Origin: Lingula anatina | Taxonomy: Eukaryota > Brachiopoda > Lingulata > Lingulida > Lingulidae | Assembly (NCBI RefSeq): GCF_001039355.2 | Contig: NW_019775680.1 | Span: 782,193 to 846,192 of the forward strand | DNA: 64,000 bases | Reading direction: 5' to 3' | Part shown: piece after piece, positions 22,885-35,920 of the stretch | How the letters are laid out: each line of letters starts with the position of its first letter | Numbering within the stretch: the stretch's first letter is position 1 | Position numbers and translations under genes: made by a program | Notes under the pieces: model-generated | Told to the model about the DNA's origin: nothing | Database searches by the model: none | What the model saw: only the letters and a program-made list of their open reading frames with translations

Positions 22885-24210
22885 TGCACTCACAACAGAT
22901 TAAAAACAAGCTGTGCGGTTTCACTTCTTTTGCCAAGTCTCAATACTTTTGTAGCATTTCGAATGAAAAACCCTGGGTTATTGACTAATATAAAGGTCTT
23001 TATGAGCAAAATTTATGAGCAAGGAAAAATATTGCTACTCATTTGCAGACATATTGGAGTAATTTTGATGCAAATGTGCAAGGTGGGAGTACAGTTTTCA
23101 GCAAACTTGACGCGACTTTGCAGTAGGCCTCATATTTGTAAAAATGTGACCCCATCTTCCTGTTTGTGTCTCCCTCTGTAATGTTGTCTGAGCACAGATA
23201 CGAAACAAGATATGTAGTTTCAGTTCTTTTGACAAATTTCAGTAGTATAGTGTTGCATTACGCATGAAAATTCATGGGTTGTTAACTTATATAAATGCCT
23301 TTGCGAACAAACATTTTTGTGCCTGGCTGTTCTCATATTACATGCGAAGACGTCTTTTGTACTCTGTCACTCAATTTCACCGAACTGTTTATGATCTTGT
23401 ACCAGAAAATCGTTTTGTGTGCGCCTTTGTTTAGAGCTACATTTGCTTGGCAATATAAAAGGTTACAGCAAAATTGCAGCAGAATTGCGGTAGTATATCG
23501 CTTCAAACTTCACGTTTGCAGCAACGAGTTTGCAAGAGTTTGCAAGCAAACAACTGCTGCGAAATTCGCTACGTATACGCAGCAGGTGTGATATTTTGCT
23601 AAGGGTAACCCCATATACCTTTTTCTGTATTCCCCTGTTTAATGTTGACTCACCACAAATAAGAAACAAGTTATGTGGTTTCAGTTCTTTTTACAAGTTT
23701 CAAGCCTTTTGTTGCGTTACGCATGGAAAAATTAACTTACGTAAAAGGCCTTTGTGAGCAAACATTTTTGTACCCGGGTTTTGTCATATTATTTGCGAAG
23801 GCGTCTTTTGCACTGTAACTAGAATTCAACTAATATTTTATAACCCTGTTCCATAAAATTGTTTTGTGTGCTTTTGTGTTTAGACCTACTTAAAACCTCA
23901 TATGTTTTTTTCTTTCTCCCTGCAGTGTGGACTCACCACGGATAAAGAAACAAGATATGTAGTTTCACTTCTTTTGACAATCTTCAATACTTTTGTTGCA
24001 TTAAGTATGAAAAATCTTGGCTTATTGAAAAGCCCTGGATAACATAAAAAAACTGTTATGTGAAAATGTGTGCGTGTTGCCATATCATTTGCAAATACAT
24101 TTTCTGAGCAGTGCAGCTCAATTTCACCTAAATGTCTCCGAATTTGTGCTATGAAATAATTCTGTGCGTGCGTTTATGTGGACACCTGCATAAAGGCATA
24201 TACTTTTATT
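22885..24210. repeat. Four-copy tandem repeat, 300-450 bp period
   Basis: Units begin near 22885, 23188, 23643 and 23928 with variants of 'gactcaccac-ataagaaacaag', followed by 'gtttcagttcttttgac', 'gcatgaaaa' and 'catttttgt'. The copies are diverged and do not share an open frame. Confidence 0.7.
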
Positions 24211-25670
24211 TCCCCCTAATAATTTGGACTTATAGCCTTCATAGCCAAAGTAGCAGGCTGTAGCAGGCTGACTAGTTTAAATGATTTTTACAGTTCTAAG
24301 GGTTTTAGATGCATGAATATAAATATTCATATTTTAGAACATGAATTATACCAAAAAAATTTATAATATGGAAGCATGAAGGTGCTGCACTCTTCAGCGT
24401 CACAAACCCTTCAACAACAAAGCTTACTTTTGAAATATAATGCCATTTTTGAAAACGGTATTTGTTCCCAGACAAAGGACAGTATCAGGATACATGTACG
24501 CCACGGCCTGGGCACGAAAGGAACGTTCGTCTCACACCCACACAACAAAGCAGATTTTCCCAATCGTTTGAGCAAGACGATCAAGAGGCTGATCAACTGA
24601 ATCGTGACTTGAGCATAATGGGCGATAAATAACCCGGTGAAACGTGACAGATAGTCCCCCATGACAGAGAGTCCGCCTCCCATTCATTGTGCAGTTGAGG
24701 CTCGTTCTAGATTTTGACCCACTTAGGACAGGCTAACCCTAACCATAATAACTATATGGAGGGCAGACTTCCTGTTACACGGGAACGAGTTTTTAAGTGC
24801 ACACTATATTACCAAAAAATACCAATCAAAGGGACGGATGTGCTTTTGGATCTCCATGAGTGGGTGACCAGCACTAGTTGAGGCTGGGTCGCATCTTGTG
24901 TGTAACAGCAATGGCGGAACCGGGGGGGGGGGATGGGGGGGGGGGTTGCAGGTTCAGTAGGTCACGTGATTTCCTCAATGGTTTTCTCTTTTTAAAATAA
25001 GAAATTATATTATAATTCTACATCCGTGGTTAAAAGCCAATTTATTTTAGAAAAAGTACCCCCTTTTAAAATTTCTGGTTCCGGAGCTGTATTAAAAAGT
25101 TATTTGGGGGTAGGAAGCTTGTCCTACTTAAACTTAGCCAATTAGTTGCATAATATCTTAAGAAAAATCCCCTCCTGTTAATGTCCTTTACGTGCGCACC
25201 CTGAGCAAATCCTTATCATCTTTTAGAGGCTCCTTACACTGTCAGTTCATTTGGGTATGTTGCTAGGAAATGAATGAAAATATGTATTGGTCGTGGTAAT
25301 AAAATGGGACACAACTGGTTATTTGAAATAGTGAAATATATAACTTTTATTCAAGCGGTTTTATACAAGGTTATGACATGAAACAGGCTTAAAGACACAC
25401 GATGTGCGTATTACTCAAAACAGAAGTCGATATTACTTGCAAAAACAATAGAGTTATATAAAGACATATTTTCCTTTGTCTGCCTTCCTATAGATTTGGC
25501 AAAAAATTCACTATTACATATTCCCAATAGATATAAGCAATACAAATTATCGATACGGTTACAAAGTCTCATTTCCAAATACCCTGCTATTCTAGATTAG
25601 ACGCACATTATTTTGTTAATTATAGAAAATTAGATGCCAACCAAGCATTTTAAACTATAATTTAACTTCT
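24211..25670. other. Intergenic, no supported gene
   Basis: AT-rich sequence with G-rich low-complexity stretches at about 24918-24944. A single N is at 25673, just to the right. No coding similarity recognised. Confidence 0.45.
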
Positions 25671-25673
25671 TTN

Positions 25674-25750
25674 CGGGAAGCGTCCAAGGCGTATGGTGTT
25701 TCACTGAGATTGAAAACCCTTAAAGGTAACCCGTGCTATTGGGTCGAGAA
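25674..25750. repeat. Direct repeat left of the TDP-43 exon copy
   Basis: About 77 bp resembling 27039-27110: 'cgggaa', 'tggtgtttc-ctga', 'ggtaac/ggcaac', 'cgtg', 'gagaa'. The pair brackets the TDP-43-like exon. Confidence 0.5.
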
Positions 25751-26170
25751 ATAGACAAAAATGATCTTTTCAGTTGTTCTTTGCCATTATCGTTTCACCT
25801 TACTGGCCATTCGGACCTAAACTTTCTTAAAATCCTTTGGTCTAAATCGGGATTCACTGGTCCGAATACATATTTCACTAAATTTGGATTGGATTGCATT
25901 TGAATATAAGTTTAAAATATAAAATTTCAAGAGTGGCATTTTTAGAATCACGATATAACAGTTAAAAACTAAAAAAAAAGCCGTTTTGAAAACTTGGAAA
26001 AAAATCATATGGTCTTCACACTAATTTCATACATTTTGAAAAATTTACTTGTCCAAACAATAATTAGTATGTCGCAGTCATTGATTACACAGATAATAAT
26101 AGAAATATTGATACAACAAAGTGTTGGTTATTCAATAAAGTCTTAATAATAATTGGAATGTGTTGCCGTG

Positions 26171-26338
26171 ATAGAGAAAAGAAAAGGAGATGAGACCCTG
26201 GAAAATCGCAACGTGAAAACAAAGTGGCTGGACGGCAAGAAATACAGCGACCTGATAGTGCTGGGGTTTCCTTGGAAGAACACAGACGATGACGTGAAGT
26301 CTTACTCCTCACAGTTTGGTGAAGTCAGCATGGCATAG
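26171..26338 (+). pseudogene. TARDBP: Orphan degraded exon of TDP-43 (start of RRM1)
   Basis: The translated segment has the bipartite nuclear-localisation region (EKRKGDETLENRNVKTK) followed by the start of RRM1: SDLIVLGFPWKNTDDDVKSY, then S-Q-F-G-E-V. This order and spacing are diagnostic of TDP-43 (TARDBP), a nuclear RNA-binding protein of splicing control that binds UG repeats. The match begins after an AG and stops where family members continue with Gln-Val-Lys; here CAG has become TAG, followed directly by GTACTC. This resembles one exon (human exon 3, from memory) with intron-like flanks, so it is more like a genomic exon duplication than a retrocopy. A Phe expected before S-Q-F is Ser. 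No other TDP-43 exon is seen. Confidence 0.72.
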
Positions 26339-27038
26339 GTACTCATTTCTACTCATTAAGATCACTGATATGGGTTTTTTAAAAATTAGTCTTTAATTTT
26401 AGACGAAGAGCATTAAAATGGAGCAATCCAGTTATTACTGGTATAAAATAATAGCAATTTCGTTCTTCTCTTAAAACTAATTACTATTTTATGTGTACGG
26501 CTAACGCCGGAGACTGCTTTCTTCAATACACAATTAATGGAAATAATAAACAAACTAGACAACAGTTCACTTTTGTTCGAACCTCAAAATGGTGAAGTCA
26601 GGTCAGAATGATAGAAAACAAGCATCTCATCATAATTCCTAAAACTATTTTATGCTAAAAGATCATTTATATTTCAACTGAGGTGAGTAAAGTTGATATC
26701 ATCGAGGCTATAAGCACTTTTATGGGGCAGCCCACTGTCACTCGAAATGAATTCCCAAGAATCGTGACAACTAATCTCATTTTCATATCAAAGTTCTGGT
26801 CGAAAAGCCGTTAGCCATCCACTGTCACCGCAAAAAATTATTTCCCTCCGCCATTAACCACGCTTTTGGGAGAAACTACTTTTCAAAGACAGTACATAGG
26901 GGATGGAAATAGAGGGGAAAACTAACGCTATTTTTCCTTTTAATTTACAGAATTCGATTATGCCATGTCCTGATAGGGCTCCCACTTTTCGTAAGAAGAT
27001 TCCAGTCTGTTTATGAGGTGGCTGCATGCGGGAACACC

Positions 27039-27110
27039 AGAAGCATGTGGTGTTTCGCTGAAATGGAAACCTTCAAAGCCGTTACAGGCAACTCGTGATT
27101 TTGTAGAGAA
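27039..27110. repeat. Direct repeat right of the TDP-43 exon copy
   Basis: Partner of 25674-25750, about 1.36 kb away in the same orientation, diverged. Confidence 0.5.
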
Positions 27111-28355
27111 TAATACACTAAAGTAATTTTTCTTACCTAATGAATATTTTGAGATAAAGCACTTTACAGCTCAATTTCACAAGTCAGTGTCTCACTTGCC
27201 TCACTTCAGATATAAAAAAATGAAGGTACGTGGGTTTGGGGAGGGGGGGGGGGGAGGCGTAAAGGAGAAAACTAATGTCTTCTTAATATTAATTTGAAGT
27301 TGAGGCAGATAGCATTGGCGAACGCCTGGCCTGAAGATGGTCCACTTTAACAGGGTTAAAATGGAGAAAACTATATAGGCATATAGTATTTCAAGGGCCC
27401 TTGTGTGACATCACTGGGATTTGAGACCCTTCTAAGTAAGTTATGGGCCAGGGTAGGGGGTAAACATTGAACTAAACTGTTATTCATTTTATAGATATTG
27501 CAAATCTTTTGTCAATGCAAGTTCAACAAATTGGGCATTGTGCACAAGGTCTCAGACACACTTTTAAATTAAAGAATTTGGGAACTATTGTCGTGTCATT
27601 AAATGTAGACATTTGTTTTCTAATTACAATTTACTTGAGAAATTCATAATGCAGACATTTTAGAGGTCAAAAGCTCTTTCAATTTGTCGCGAACTTACAA
27701 AAAAAACCCCATCACACATGCACATTTTTATGTACAGACACAGATNTTTTAATTTTTCACATATTGGCATTTTCAAGGTGTGACTTTGAAGTTCCACAGG
27801 CTTGAAGACCCATGCTTGTCACATTTTCTGAAAATCCATGATACGTGTATTTTATTATTAAAAATTGATTGTCATTATGCTGGTAACCATTATGTAATAT
27901 TACATCAGAATAGAAGAAAACACAATTTTGGTTGCTGCTGCCATGATGACCATTATGGGAAAACCATGTTACTTATGATTGCCAAACTTTCAAAAAAGAA
28001 ATACAGGACTAAATTGCAGCCTGAGTTGGAAAAGCAGTCTAATTGGCTTCTTTCTGTAGAAGTTATACATTTTCAAAGTGTGAACTTGTTACACATTTTA
28101 CTTACATTGGTATTACCTGTTGAGCATAATTAGAATTTGATGTTGAATTTGCAGTTTAACATAATGTACTTTTGCATCAGAATTGACAGTAGCCTATTTT
28201 GTTATTTCCTGCTTTTTGTCTGTACATTTGACAGCTTTGCTGCCTTGTTTGACATGCTATCGGCCAACTTTCAGATTTTCAACAATCTCAAAGTGTCACG
28301 GGTGGCGTTGTCACTGGTCTAAAATACTAAGAGCTAACCCCCCCTCTACCCCCAG

Positions 28356-28926
28356 CACTGCGGTTGTGGTACTAAGAGGCCATCGTACAGGTGAGCATAT
28401 ATGTTTATCTGTTTATATTGTTCAGATCATTAAGCGTTTTCATGTTCCACATGCCTTCCTTTATCTCTTTTATTCTGCAGTCACTTTCTTTTTGTAGTAT
28501 CGTAGCACTCTCCCAATCCATAGTGTGGTTTTTCTGGTGTTTTGTCATAGTAGACCAGCTTTTTTGCCTGAAATTTCTTTTTGACTCAGTATTTTTCTCT
28601 TCATTTACCCTTTCCTATTTCTCCTGTGTTTTTGACTCTATGCTCAACTTTCTTTTTCTCTTCATTGCTTTTCATACTTTTGTATGAAAATGTTACATTT
28701 CATTTGCAGGCTACAACAGGGAAGTTTTTTGAGAGATAATGCCCGAACGCAGATACCATCAATCCTAGGCCAAATGTCAAGATGTGAAACACTTAATGGC
28801 ACTAGCAACGAGCTTCTGTGGCGACTTTCATTGATAATCGGACGTCCTAGCAGCCTTAAGGGCACATATTGTTCTGCAAACAAAGTTAGAGAATGTGGAA
28901 TGATAATGAAGAACGATATATACTGA
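28356..28926 (+). CDS. Candidate two-exon fragment of unknown gene
   Basis: Exon 28356-28390 (acceptor CTACCCCCAG, donor GTGAGC) ends in phase 2 and joins in frame to 28710-28926 (acceptor TTTGCAG), which ends at TGA. The second part reads LQQGSFLRDNARTQIPSI and onward. The string QQG-x-x-x-R-D-N-A-R distantly recalls DDE-transposase 'QQDNAR', but this is weak. The join could equally be a non-coding transcript or chance. Confidence 0.25.
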
Positions 28927-28999
28927 ATGTAATAACAAAACTGGTGCTATCTAATAATGTACTCAAGTCTTTTGGATATTGAGAATTTTTGCGGTTCAT

Positions 29000-31480
29000 G
29001 GGTCACGGATGAGTCGAATGTGATTGCATTTAGTAAGTTTTATTTTTCACTTATGATGGTGAACCATTTTATTCCGGTAGCTTAAGAGAGCACTTAAGTT
29101 CAGGATGCTCATTCTTAATTCTATAAGTGTTCAATTGTAGTTCTGTATGAAAAAGATTAAGTCTGCCTCTACAGTTATTATAATTTTTATTTTAAGATTT
29201 TAAATTGAATATCCAGTTGCTTTATCCACATTCTAAATGCAGACTGGTTTTTGAACACAAAAAATATTGGTATTACCACGACTTATGGTCGTTTGTGTTT
29301 TGTTTCAATCATAGTGAGGTAATTATTTTTCAAATTTGTGCTTTTGATGATGTGGAGTTGTTCGTCAGTATAGCGTTTGAGAAGATCATAACCCGCACAC
29401 TAACCTCAACTAACCCTAACATCTTTGTAAAATCTGACTTGATGTAAATTCTTTTACATGAAGAGGTTTTACATTGATAGATTGTGCAAAATCTATAATG
29501 AAATATTTTACGTTTGAGAAAATATTTCATTACATTTTTTGTACAGTCTGCTCCTCATGAAGGATAACTGGATGCATTCAGGCATCTCTCAAGATAGAGG
29601 ATTGCACATTACTAATATTCCGATTTTCTCAAGTGTTATAGTTGACAGATATGTCCACTTCATCACATGCACCTTCTTTCCGGCTCAAAAAATTCATATT
29701 GAAACTTACATGGATGGTCATAGTGTTGTGTGAGACATGAAATATGTCGAAGCAAGCTTGCTTTATTCTTTACAAGTATCATACTGGTACATGTAGTTGC
29801 GATTTCAGGGCAAATTTTCAAACAGTTATGTCAAAAGTTAGTTTGAATCGTTGAGATGCCTGGGTAATAATCACATTACCTGAACTTTTTATGTATTTTA
29901 TCAGTAGAACTATGTTCAAGTTTTGAAGGATGCTTCCAGTTGTAAAAGGATTGACAAACTTTGTTCATGTCTTCATTCAAGTTGAAATTGGTATCGGTTA
30001 AATTGTCTTGATTAAGTATTGATCAAATGTGTCTTAATTGGCTGAAGTACTTATTTCTCTGGGAATTTTGATAAATTCCTATCGTGCTTTCTTTTATATA
30101 GTACATACAGAGAATAGTTTGTAGTCACGAAAGAAAGTTTATTCAGTCACGCCATGCTAAAACTGAATGATATTCTTAAACTATAAAGCCCCGTGCCAGT
30201 GAAAAAATTGATGTTATCATGATATATAAAAAGACTGACGTATCCGGGCGTGGGCACTTTCCCGGCATTCCCCACGAAGGGTTTAGACGGGTTTTTCCCC
30301 ACGGCCCGCAAGCATCGGGTACCAGCTTCCGGCCACAAGACCAGCATTATCGGAATGCATGCTTTCCGGTGTTAGATGATGAAGACAGGAATAGAAAATC
30401 TTTAACTTTCATTGAAACTATCATTTATTAACTCATTGCGTTTAAGTTAATTAAGTAATGATTACTAATTGTGATTGAAATTGAATGTAACTGTTCAGAA
30501 TTGTGCATAATAGATGAATAAAAGTATTAAGATTATGTTATTTTTCTTTTTGGTAAAAAAAGACCTGTACAGATGGCAAAATAATCACCAAATTTTAGTG
30601 GAATGGCATGTGGCTCGTTTAATTATCAGTCGAAATTTTATCTTCTGTTAATTTGTTCCTTGTCTTACTAAATCAATGATTTTGCGATTTCTGTCACGCC
30701 GATTTCTTCCATAAAACTAGACAATGTCCAGGTAAATGAGTCAATTATTGGTTTGGGCAAAAAGTATCTATTCAATTCACCTAGGACGTGAGGCTGCTAT
30801 CGAGGTATAATCTCGTGCGAGATACCAGACGTCCCAACAGCTGATACAAAAACTAGCCCTTGAAGCTGTCGTAAATCACTTGAATCATTATATGATTGGT
30901 GGTTTCACTGAACATTATTGATCGAAATCTTTCGAGTGAGGAAAACAGAGACGCGTGCTGATTATTTATTAGACCGTACGTGTATTCATCATGATCTATA
31001 TATATTTATAAATGATACTAGCCTAGATTGTGCTTGGATTGATCATCGTAGGGGAGTCCGGGCACGTTCGACCCCTTTTGCTTTGATCGGATCTAGTTCA
31101 GCTGCTTGACGACGAATCTCAATAATGTGTTTTGAGTAGATACACTGCTGATTTTCCCTTTTTAATACATTGTTTAAATACATTGTAAAGAAGACCTTGC
31201 GTTTCAAAGGAAATTTAACATGAAATAAATTTCCAACACGTGGCCGAACGTGATCTACGTATCGGACGCGGCACTGCTCTTGCCTAGTACGCGATGTGAT
31301 AGTAATGATTCTCAGTGGAGTTGGAAAGTAGTGTATCTCATCTCAAAATTTGTTCCGGGGTACTGTGAAATGTGAAATGATACTGTGATACTGTGGAATG
31401 CGCACTGACATACAGCTTGAAAAAGGGTAGTGTGGTCCGATCTACCGGTGAATTCAGGATCATGATGAGACTGTCGCTAT
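29000..31480. other. Intergenic, no supported gene
   Basis: No recognisable coding exon. A GC-richer patch at 30240-30370 stands out from its AT-rich surroundings, but its frames match nothing I know. Confidence 0.45.
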
Positions 31481-32161
31481 TAGGATAGTGGGGTGGGGAG
31501 TTATTCACCCGTCTTTTCTCTTGTTATGTATTTAACGTTGAAAAGGGGGAAGAGGCAGAGACGGTGGCCGTGCAATATCGCACAGAATCTAAGGGATTCA
31601 CGGTCTCCGTAGCCTCTAGGATTTTGCCAAGAAAAAAAAAAACTTCTGACAGGTTTTTGAAATAGTAAGCCCGTGGGCCGTAGGTAACATAATCGTAGAT
31701 GGCATTGCATTTTTTTTTTGTTCCTGTTGGGGCTCAGTGGACATCGGTGGGCCTGTACATCTTGTACTCAAATGATAAAGGACACATATTTCTTCCAAAT
31801 CCGGTACTATCGCCGTTTAAATATTTTAGCAATATAACTGGAATGTGAAGTTCAATTGAAGATACACCACATTTTATTTACTGTCAGGTAGGCCCTACTA
31901 TATCTTACTCAAACATGATTCCGATAAGCAGTTCTTTATTGAAAATTGCAATATCATGATCCAAACAATATTATGGCCTTCTGTCTATTTGGAAAGTCAA
32001 TCACGCCTTATTAAAATCATATCAAGAAGTACTATGCTCAGCTCCAATAAACCATTTTTAAAATGTGTTCGCTCTAAACTCTCAATGAATTCTTGGTGGT
32101 CCTGGTAAACAAGTCATTGATATATTTAACCTTAGGATCTAGGCAACTTTCACACCATACT

Positions 32162-32329
32162 CAGGGGCGGATTTAGGGCGTCTTCTGGGTCTTCCAGAAG
32201 ACTGTCAGATTTTCAAGTTTACATTGACGGGTATCTAATTCTTTCTGTTGGAAGACGGTCAAAAATGGAGGATGGACCAAGAAAGATAAATTGGAAGACT
32301 GTCAGAAAATAACCCTGGATCCGCCCCTG
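32162..32329. mobile_element. MITE with 5 bp target duplication (copy 1)
   Basis: 168 bp starting CAGGGGCGGATTTAGG and ending GGATCCGCCCCTG, flanked by ATACT on both sides (32157-32161, 32330-32334). It is related in inverted orientation to 39103-39273, and to 58143-58283. The internal word 'ttggaagacggtcaaaaatgga' is shared. Confidence 0.88.
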
Positions 32330-32534
32330 ATACTGGTACAACATAAATCTAAATGTATTTAATACCTCGTCCACAGCTTCACCTCTTGCAATGAACGGCA
32401 TATCAACGCGTTTGTAAGTAGCAGTATGAATGTACATGTGCATTCCGTTTTTCCATAGAATGTGTTTCTGGTGACGATTTACTAGGCCCTCTTACAGTGA
32501 AACACTTCCCAAATACATACATTATCACAATGTT

Positions 32535-32903
32535 TTACATCTCGGTACACTCCACAGACAGCCGAGGACTGGTGATTCCAAACTCTGTCACCACAGCCAG
32601 GTACGGTGATACTTGGCGAAGGGCTCGCAGAAAATCTTCAAATGCAAGGCGCCGCAGTCCCTCCGGCTGAGTGGCCAAGTAGGATAAGACGTACCGTAGA
32701 AGAACAGTTATTTTATGCTTTGGGTCGATGATGAAAATAATCTTATGGCGTTGTTCCTCGGACAAGATGGAATATCCGCGAAGTTAGTTAGCCAATGTCT
32801 GGTTCTTGTTCAAGTCAGTGAGACTGGTTATTAGAGTTGAGAACATTAGAAGGATTCGCCATTGTTCTCTGGAGTTGGTGCCCACGAACAGTGGTGTGGC
32901 CAT
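32535..32903 (-). pseudogene. CARD-like small protein, copy 1, with nonsense codon
   Basis: A 122-codon frame from ATG at 32903 to TAA at 32535, interrupted by one in-frame TAA where copies 2 and 3 have a Leu codon (A-N-L-L). The rest is intact and shows the best C-terminus of the three: GYSILSEEQRHKIIFI, LLRYVLSYLATQ, then AFEDFLRALRQVSPYLA. Helix spacing and the 'L-L..I-L..E-E/Q...I / L-L..V / A-F..F-L.A-L....Y-L-A' pattern fit a CARD (death-fold) domain filling nearly the whole protein, as in CARD-only regulators. The acceptor ending at 32939 and a non-coding exon upstream (5' splice donor near 33384) give a two-exon gene. CARDs work by homotypic binding in innate-immune and apoptosis complexes; the role here is inference. 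Confidence 0.55.
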
Positions 32904-35040
32904 TTTTGGAGAAAAAGAAGATTATGGTTGAGGTTTTACTGTAAATAACAAAAACAATTATATGAAGTTACGCAGGCAAGCTAATGACAAACATAAGTAT
33001 GATTTGTTGCCCTCAATTCAATAAATGTTTTTCAGTGCAATTATCGTTTCTTAACCTGTGTAAACAGGCAGAAGAAATTACAAAAGTGACGTTGAAATTA
33101 CAAAGTGGCGTCGTATTTCATACTAGTATGCAGAGTATATCTTAAGCAAGTTTCGGTCAATAAGCCGGACTGACAGGAATGGCAGTCCGCTAGGAACCGT
33201 TGTCCGTTCCGGTTCGGACGATATTCATCCCTTATAGTGGCCCCTCTGACTAACCCTTACCTGCACTGATCATTTGGGAGCCCCGACTACCATTCCTGCC
33301 ACACTGGCGCTTCATGAATCGGTCTAATTCAAAATTACACAATTTAATCCGTTAAAAATTTGCGATATAAAAATCCTACCCACCTTTCTGTCTTGCAGCT
33401 CAACGATACGAAATGATAATTTCTAACGGCATGTTCATTTTTTACATTTTGTTGTGCTTGTATCATGTATCCCGTAGGTCTAGATGGGTGTCAATCTTTA
33501 AGTGACGCAAAGTGAACGCAAATTGAACATCGTTGTATCATCGTTGACCTTGTCTTTGGATTTACTGATACAAGATATTTGGTCCTCTTATCTCTTTTTC
33601 TATATATACAGTTGACGTCGGGGTGGGGGTGGGGGGGGGGGGGGGCGCTGCATCTGAGTTATATTTGTATATTTTTTCATCTGGGAAAATGAAGATCTAG
33701 TAAAAATCACTTTGGCCGGGCACGTGACGCAAGTTTGTCGATCCTTGCAGTGACTGATAAAAGGTGGACTGATAAAAGGCGTGTTGACAGATAAACGGGA
33801 CGAAAACTGGTAAATACCAAGTGCAATAGATAGTGCACAAATACGCAAGTTTATAAAACCATACAATCAAAACAACGATAAAAGAATTTGGAGTAAAAGA
33901 CGGAAATTGGAGGGTCTTCTTTAATTTAATCCTATATGCAAGCCGGGATAAACTTGGGATCAACAATCAAATATAAAGGAAAAAAGAAAAATTTGAAGAC
34001 AAAAATTGAAATGTCAGATACATAATTAATATAAGAGAAACATATAGCCCTGTATACTAATCTACTATGGCGTGGTAATGAATAACCTAACGTTTAATTA
34101 CTCTGTTACAATCATTATAAGAACAAATGATACTGTCGCTATAAAGAGAGATATTCACCCGTCTTTTCTGTTGGTCTCTATTTCACGTTGGAAAAAGAGG
34201 GGAGGCATGCAGTGGCCGTACTATAGCGTACGAAATACGTAGCCTCTACAATTTTGTCAAGCTAAAACTTTCGACATTTTTTTTCAATCGTAAGTCCGTG
34301 GACCGTAGCTTTATCGTAGATGGCATTGCACAGTTCTAGTGTTGGCATTGCTCGGTGGACTTCGGTGATCGTGATTATGGTTGAACCTGTTGTTGGTCTC
34401 TCCCATCCTTTTTTTGTGGCTTAGGAGACATAACGATAGTAAATGTTTTACCTATGTGTACTTCCGTTGCATTAATTTGAAACTGAATTGTGATTTTCCT
34501 TTATCTTACCACATGGGTAAAAACATCGTAGGGGGCAGCACCGAGAACGTGTCGTCCTCTACGGAATCTGCACAGAAGACACTTTTCATCACCATTTCAT
34601 GATATCTATATTAAAACATGAGACGTAGGTAAATCGTTACTTACATGTGCCTAACCCGTGGTAAGTGGATAAGATAAGGTTATTACAACAAACATTATTA
34701 CTCAAACATTATTACGATAAAAAGCTTCAAGTATTTCTTCAAACATAATATCATTTCCAATCTGATGTGGTCACACTTATTCCTAATGAATTCTTGATGG
34801 CCCTGGTATACAAGCTGTTGATACACTTAACAATATTATCTAGGCAACTTTCACAGCATATAACAAGACAGCATTAAATGCCACGTTCAGGCTTTCACCT
34901 CTTGCAATGAACGGCGAATCAACAAGCTTATGAGTAACGGTACGATTATAAATGTGCATTTCGTTTTTTCCATAGAATCTGTTTCTAGTGACGATTTGTT
35001 AGATCCTCTGCGGTGAAACACTTCCCAAATACATACATTA

Positions 35041-35346
35041 TCACAATGTTTTACATCTCAGTACACTCCACAGACAGCCGAGGACTGGTGATTCCAAACT
35101 TTGTCACCACAGCCAGGTACGGTGATACTTGGCGAAGAGTAGAAGAACAGTTATTTTATGCTTTGGGTCGGTGATGAAAATAATCTTATGGCGTTGTTCC
35201 TCGGACAAGATGGAATATCCGCGAAGTAGATTAGCGAATGTCTGGTTCTTGTTCAAGTCAGTGAGACTGGTTCTTAGAGTTGAGAACATTAGAAGGATCC
35301 GCCGTTGCTCTCTGGAGTTGGTGTCTGCGATCATTGGTCTGGCCAT
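35041..35346 (-). pseudogene. CARD-like small protein, copy 2, with internal deletion
   Basis: ATG at 35346. The first half is intact (S-L-T-D-L-N-K-N-Q-T, LLRGYSILSEEQRHKIIFI). Then about 74 bp are missing relative to copy 1 (the segment for helices 5-6), shifting the frame so that it closes at 35104. Homology to the lost C-terminus continues in another frame to about 35053. Same splice layout as copies 1 and 3. Confidence 0.6.
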
Positions 35347-35697
35347 TATTGAAGAATGAGAAGATTATGATCTAGAATTACCTGTAAATAACAAAAACAG
35401 TTACAAGACAGTTACGCAGGCAAACTATGGACAAACGTAAACAGAATGCGTTTTCCTCAATTCAATAGATAGTTCTGTTTGTGTTTGAATAAGTTCATAC
35501 ATGTAGATGCAGACCTTTATTCGTATCTTTGAAAGGTAACGTTGAATTTTATACTAGTACGCAGGCTATATCTTAGGCAGAATTTGATCAATTAGCCGGA
35601 GTGACAGGTATGGTAGCTGCAAGGAACCGTAGTCCGTTCCGTATTACTTTGTGCAGGTGACATTCGTAGCATATACTAACCCCAGTGCTCGAACTAA

Positions 35698-35920
35698 GGG
35701 CGTATTCCCATAGATTTTAGATCGATCTATCCCCGTGGGGAGTCTCACTAGATTACTGTCAGATAATCCGGCTTAAATATCCGTCCCGCCTACTACAAGC
35801 TGTAAGGGAGTAGCCTAATTAACTTTCGTGCCCGCTAGGCTGACAGCTATTTAGTGTGAACCCCCAGGGAGTTAGGTCGATCTAGTTTGGTTCGATCTAA
35901 TCTCTGGGAATGGGGTCTAA
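35698..35920. mobile_element. Foldback element with ATCGATCTA termini
   Basis: Left end contains ATTCCCATAGATTTTAGATCG; the right end has its near reverse complement (CGATCTAATCTCTGGGAAT). Length about 223 bp. A truncated relative, lacking the right end, is at 37147-37275. Confidence 0.65.

Larger units (their letters stand above)
31484..33445 (-). repeat. CARD-gene duplication unit 1
   Basis: Shares long stretches with units 2 (34123-36510) and 3 (38935-40320): the 3' segment with 'ttgcaatgaacggc', the coding exon, the intron and a short non-coding 5' exon near 33384-33450. The part 31484-31750 matches 34123-34380 of unit 2. A 168 bp MITE lies inside unit 1. Confidence 0.75.

Noticed and set aside
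22462-22893. Longest minus-strand frame over the Ly6-like exon
   Set aside because: It uses a different frame from the cysteine pattern and GPI tail; the frame ending at 22496 is the meaningful one.
28391-28687. Hydrophobic frame suggesting a membrane protein
   Set aside because: It is T-rich intron-like sequence; a pyrimidine-rich strand gives Phe/Leu/Ser-rich translations without meaning.
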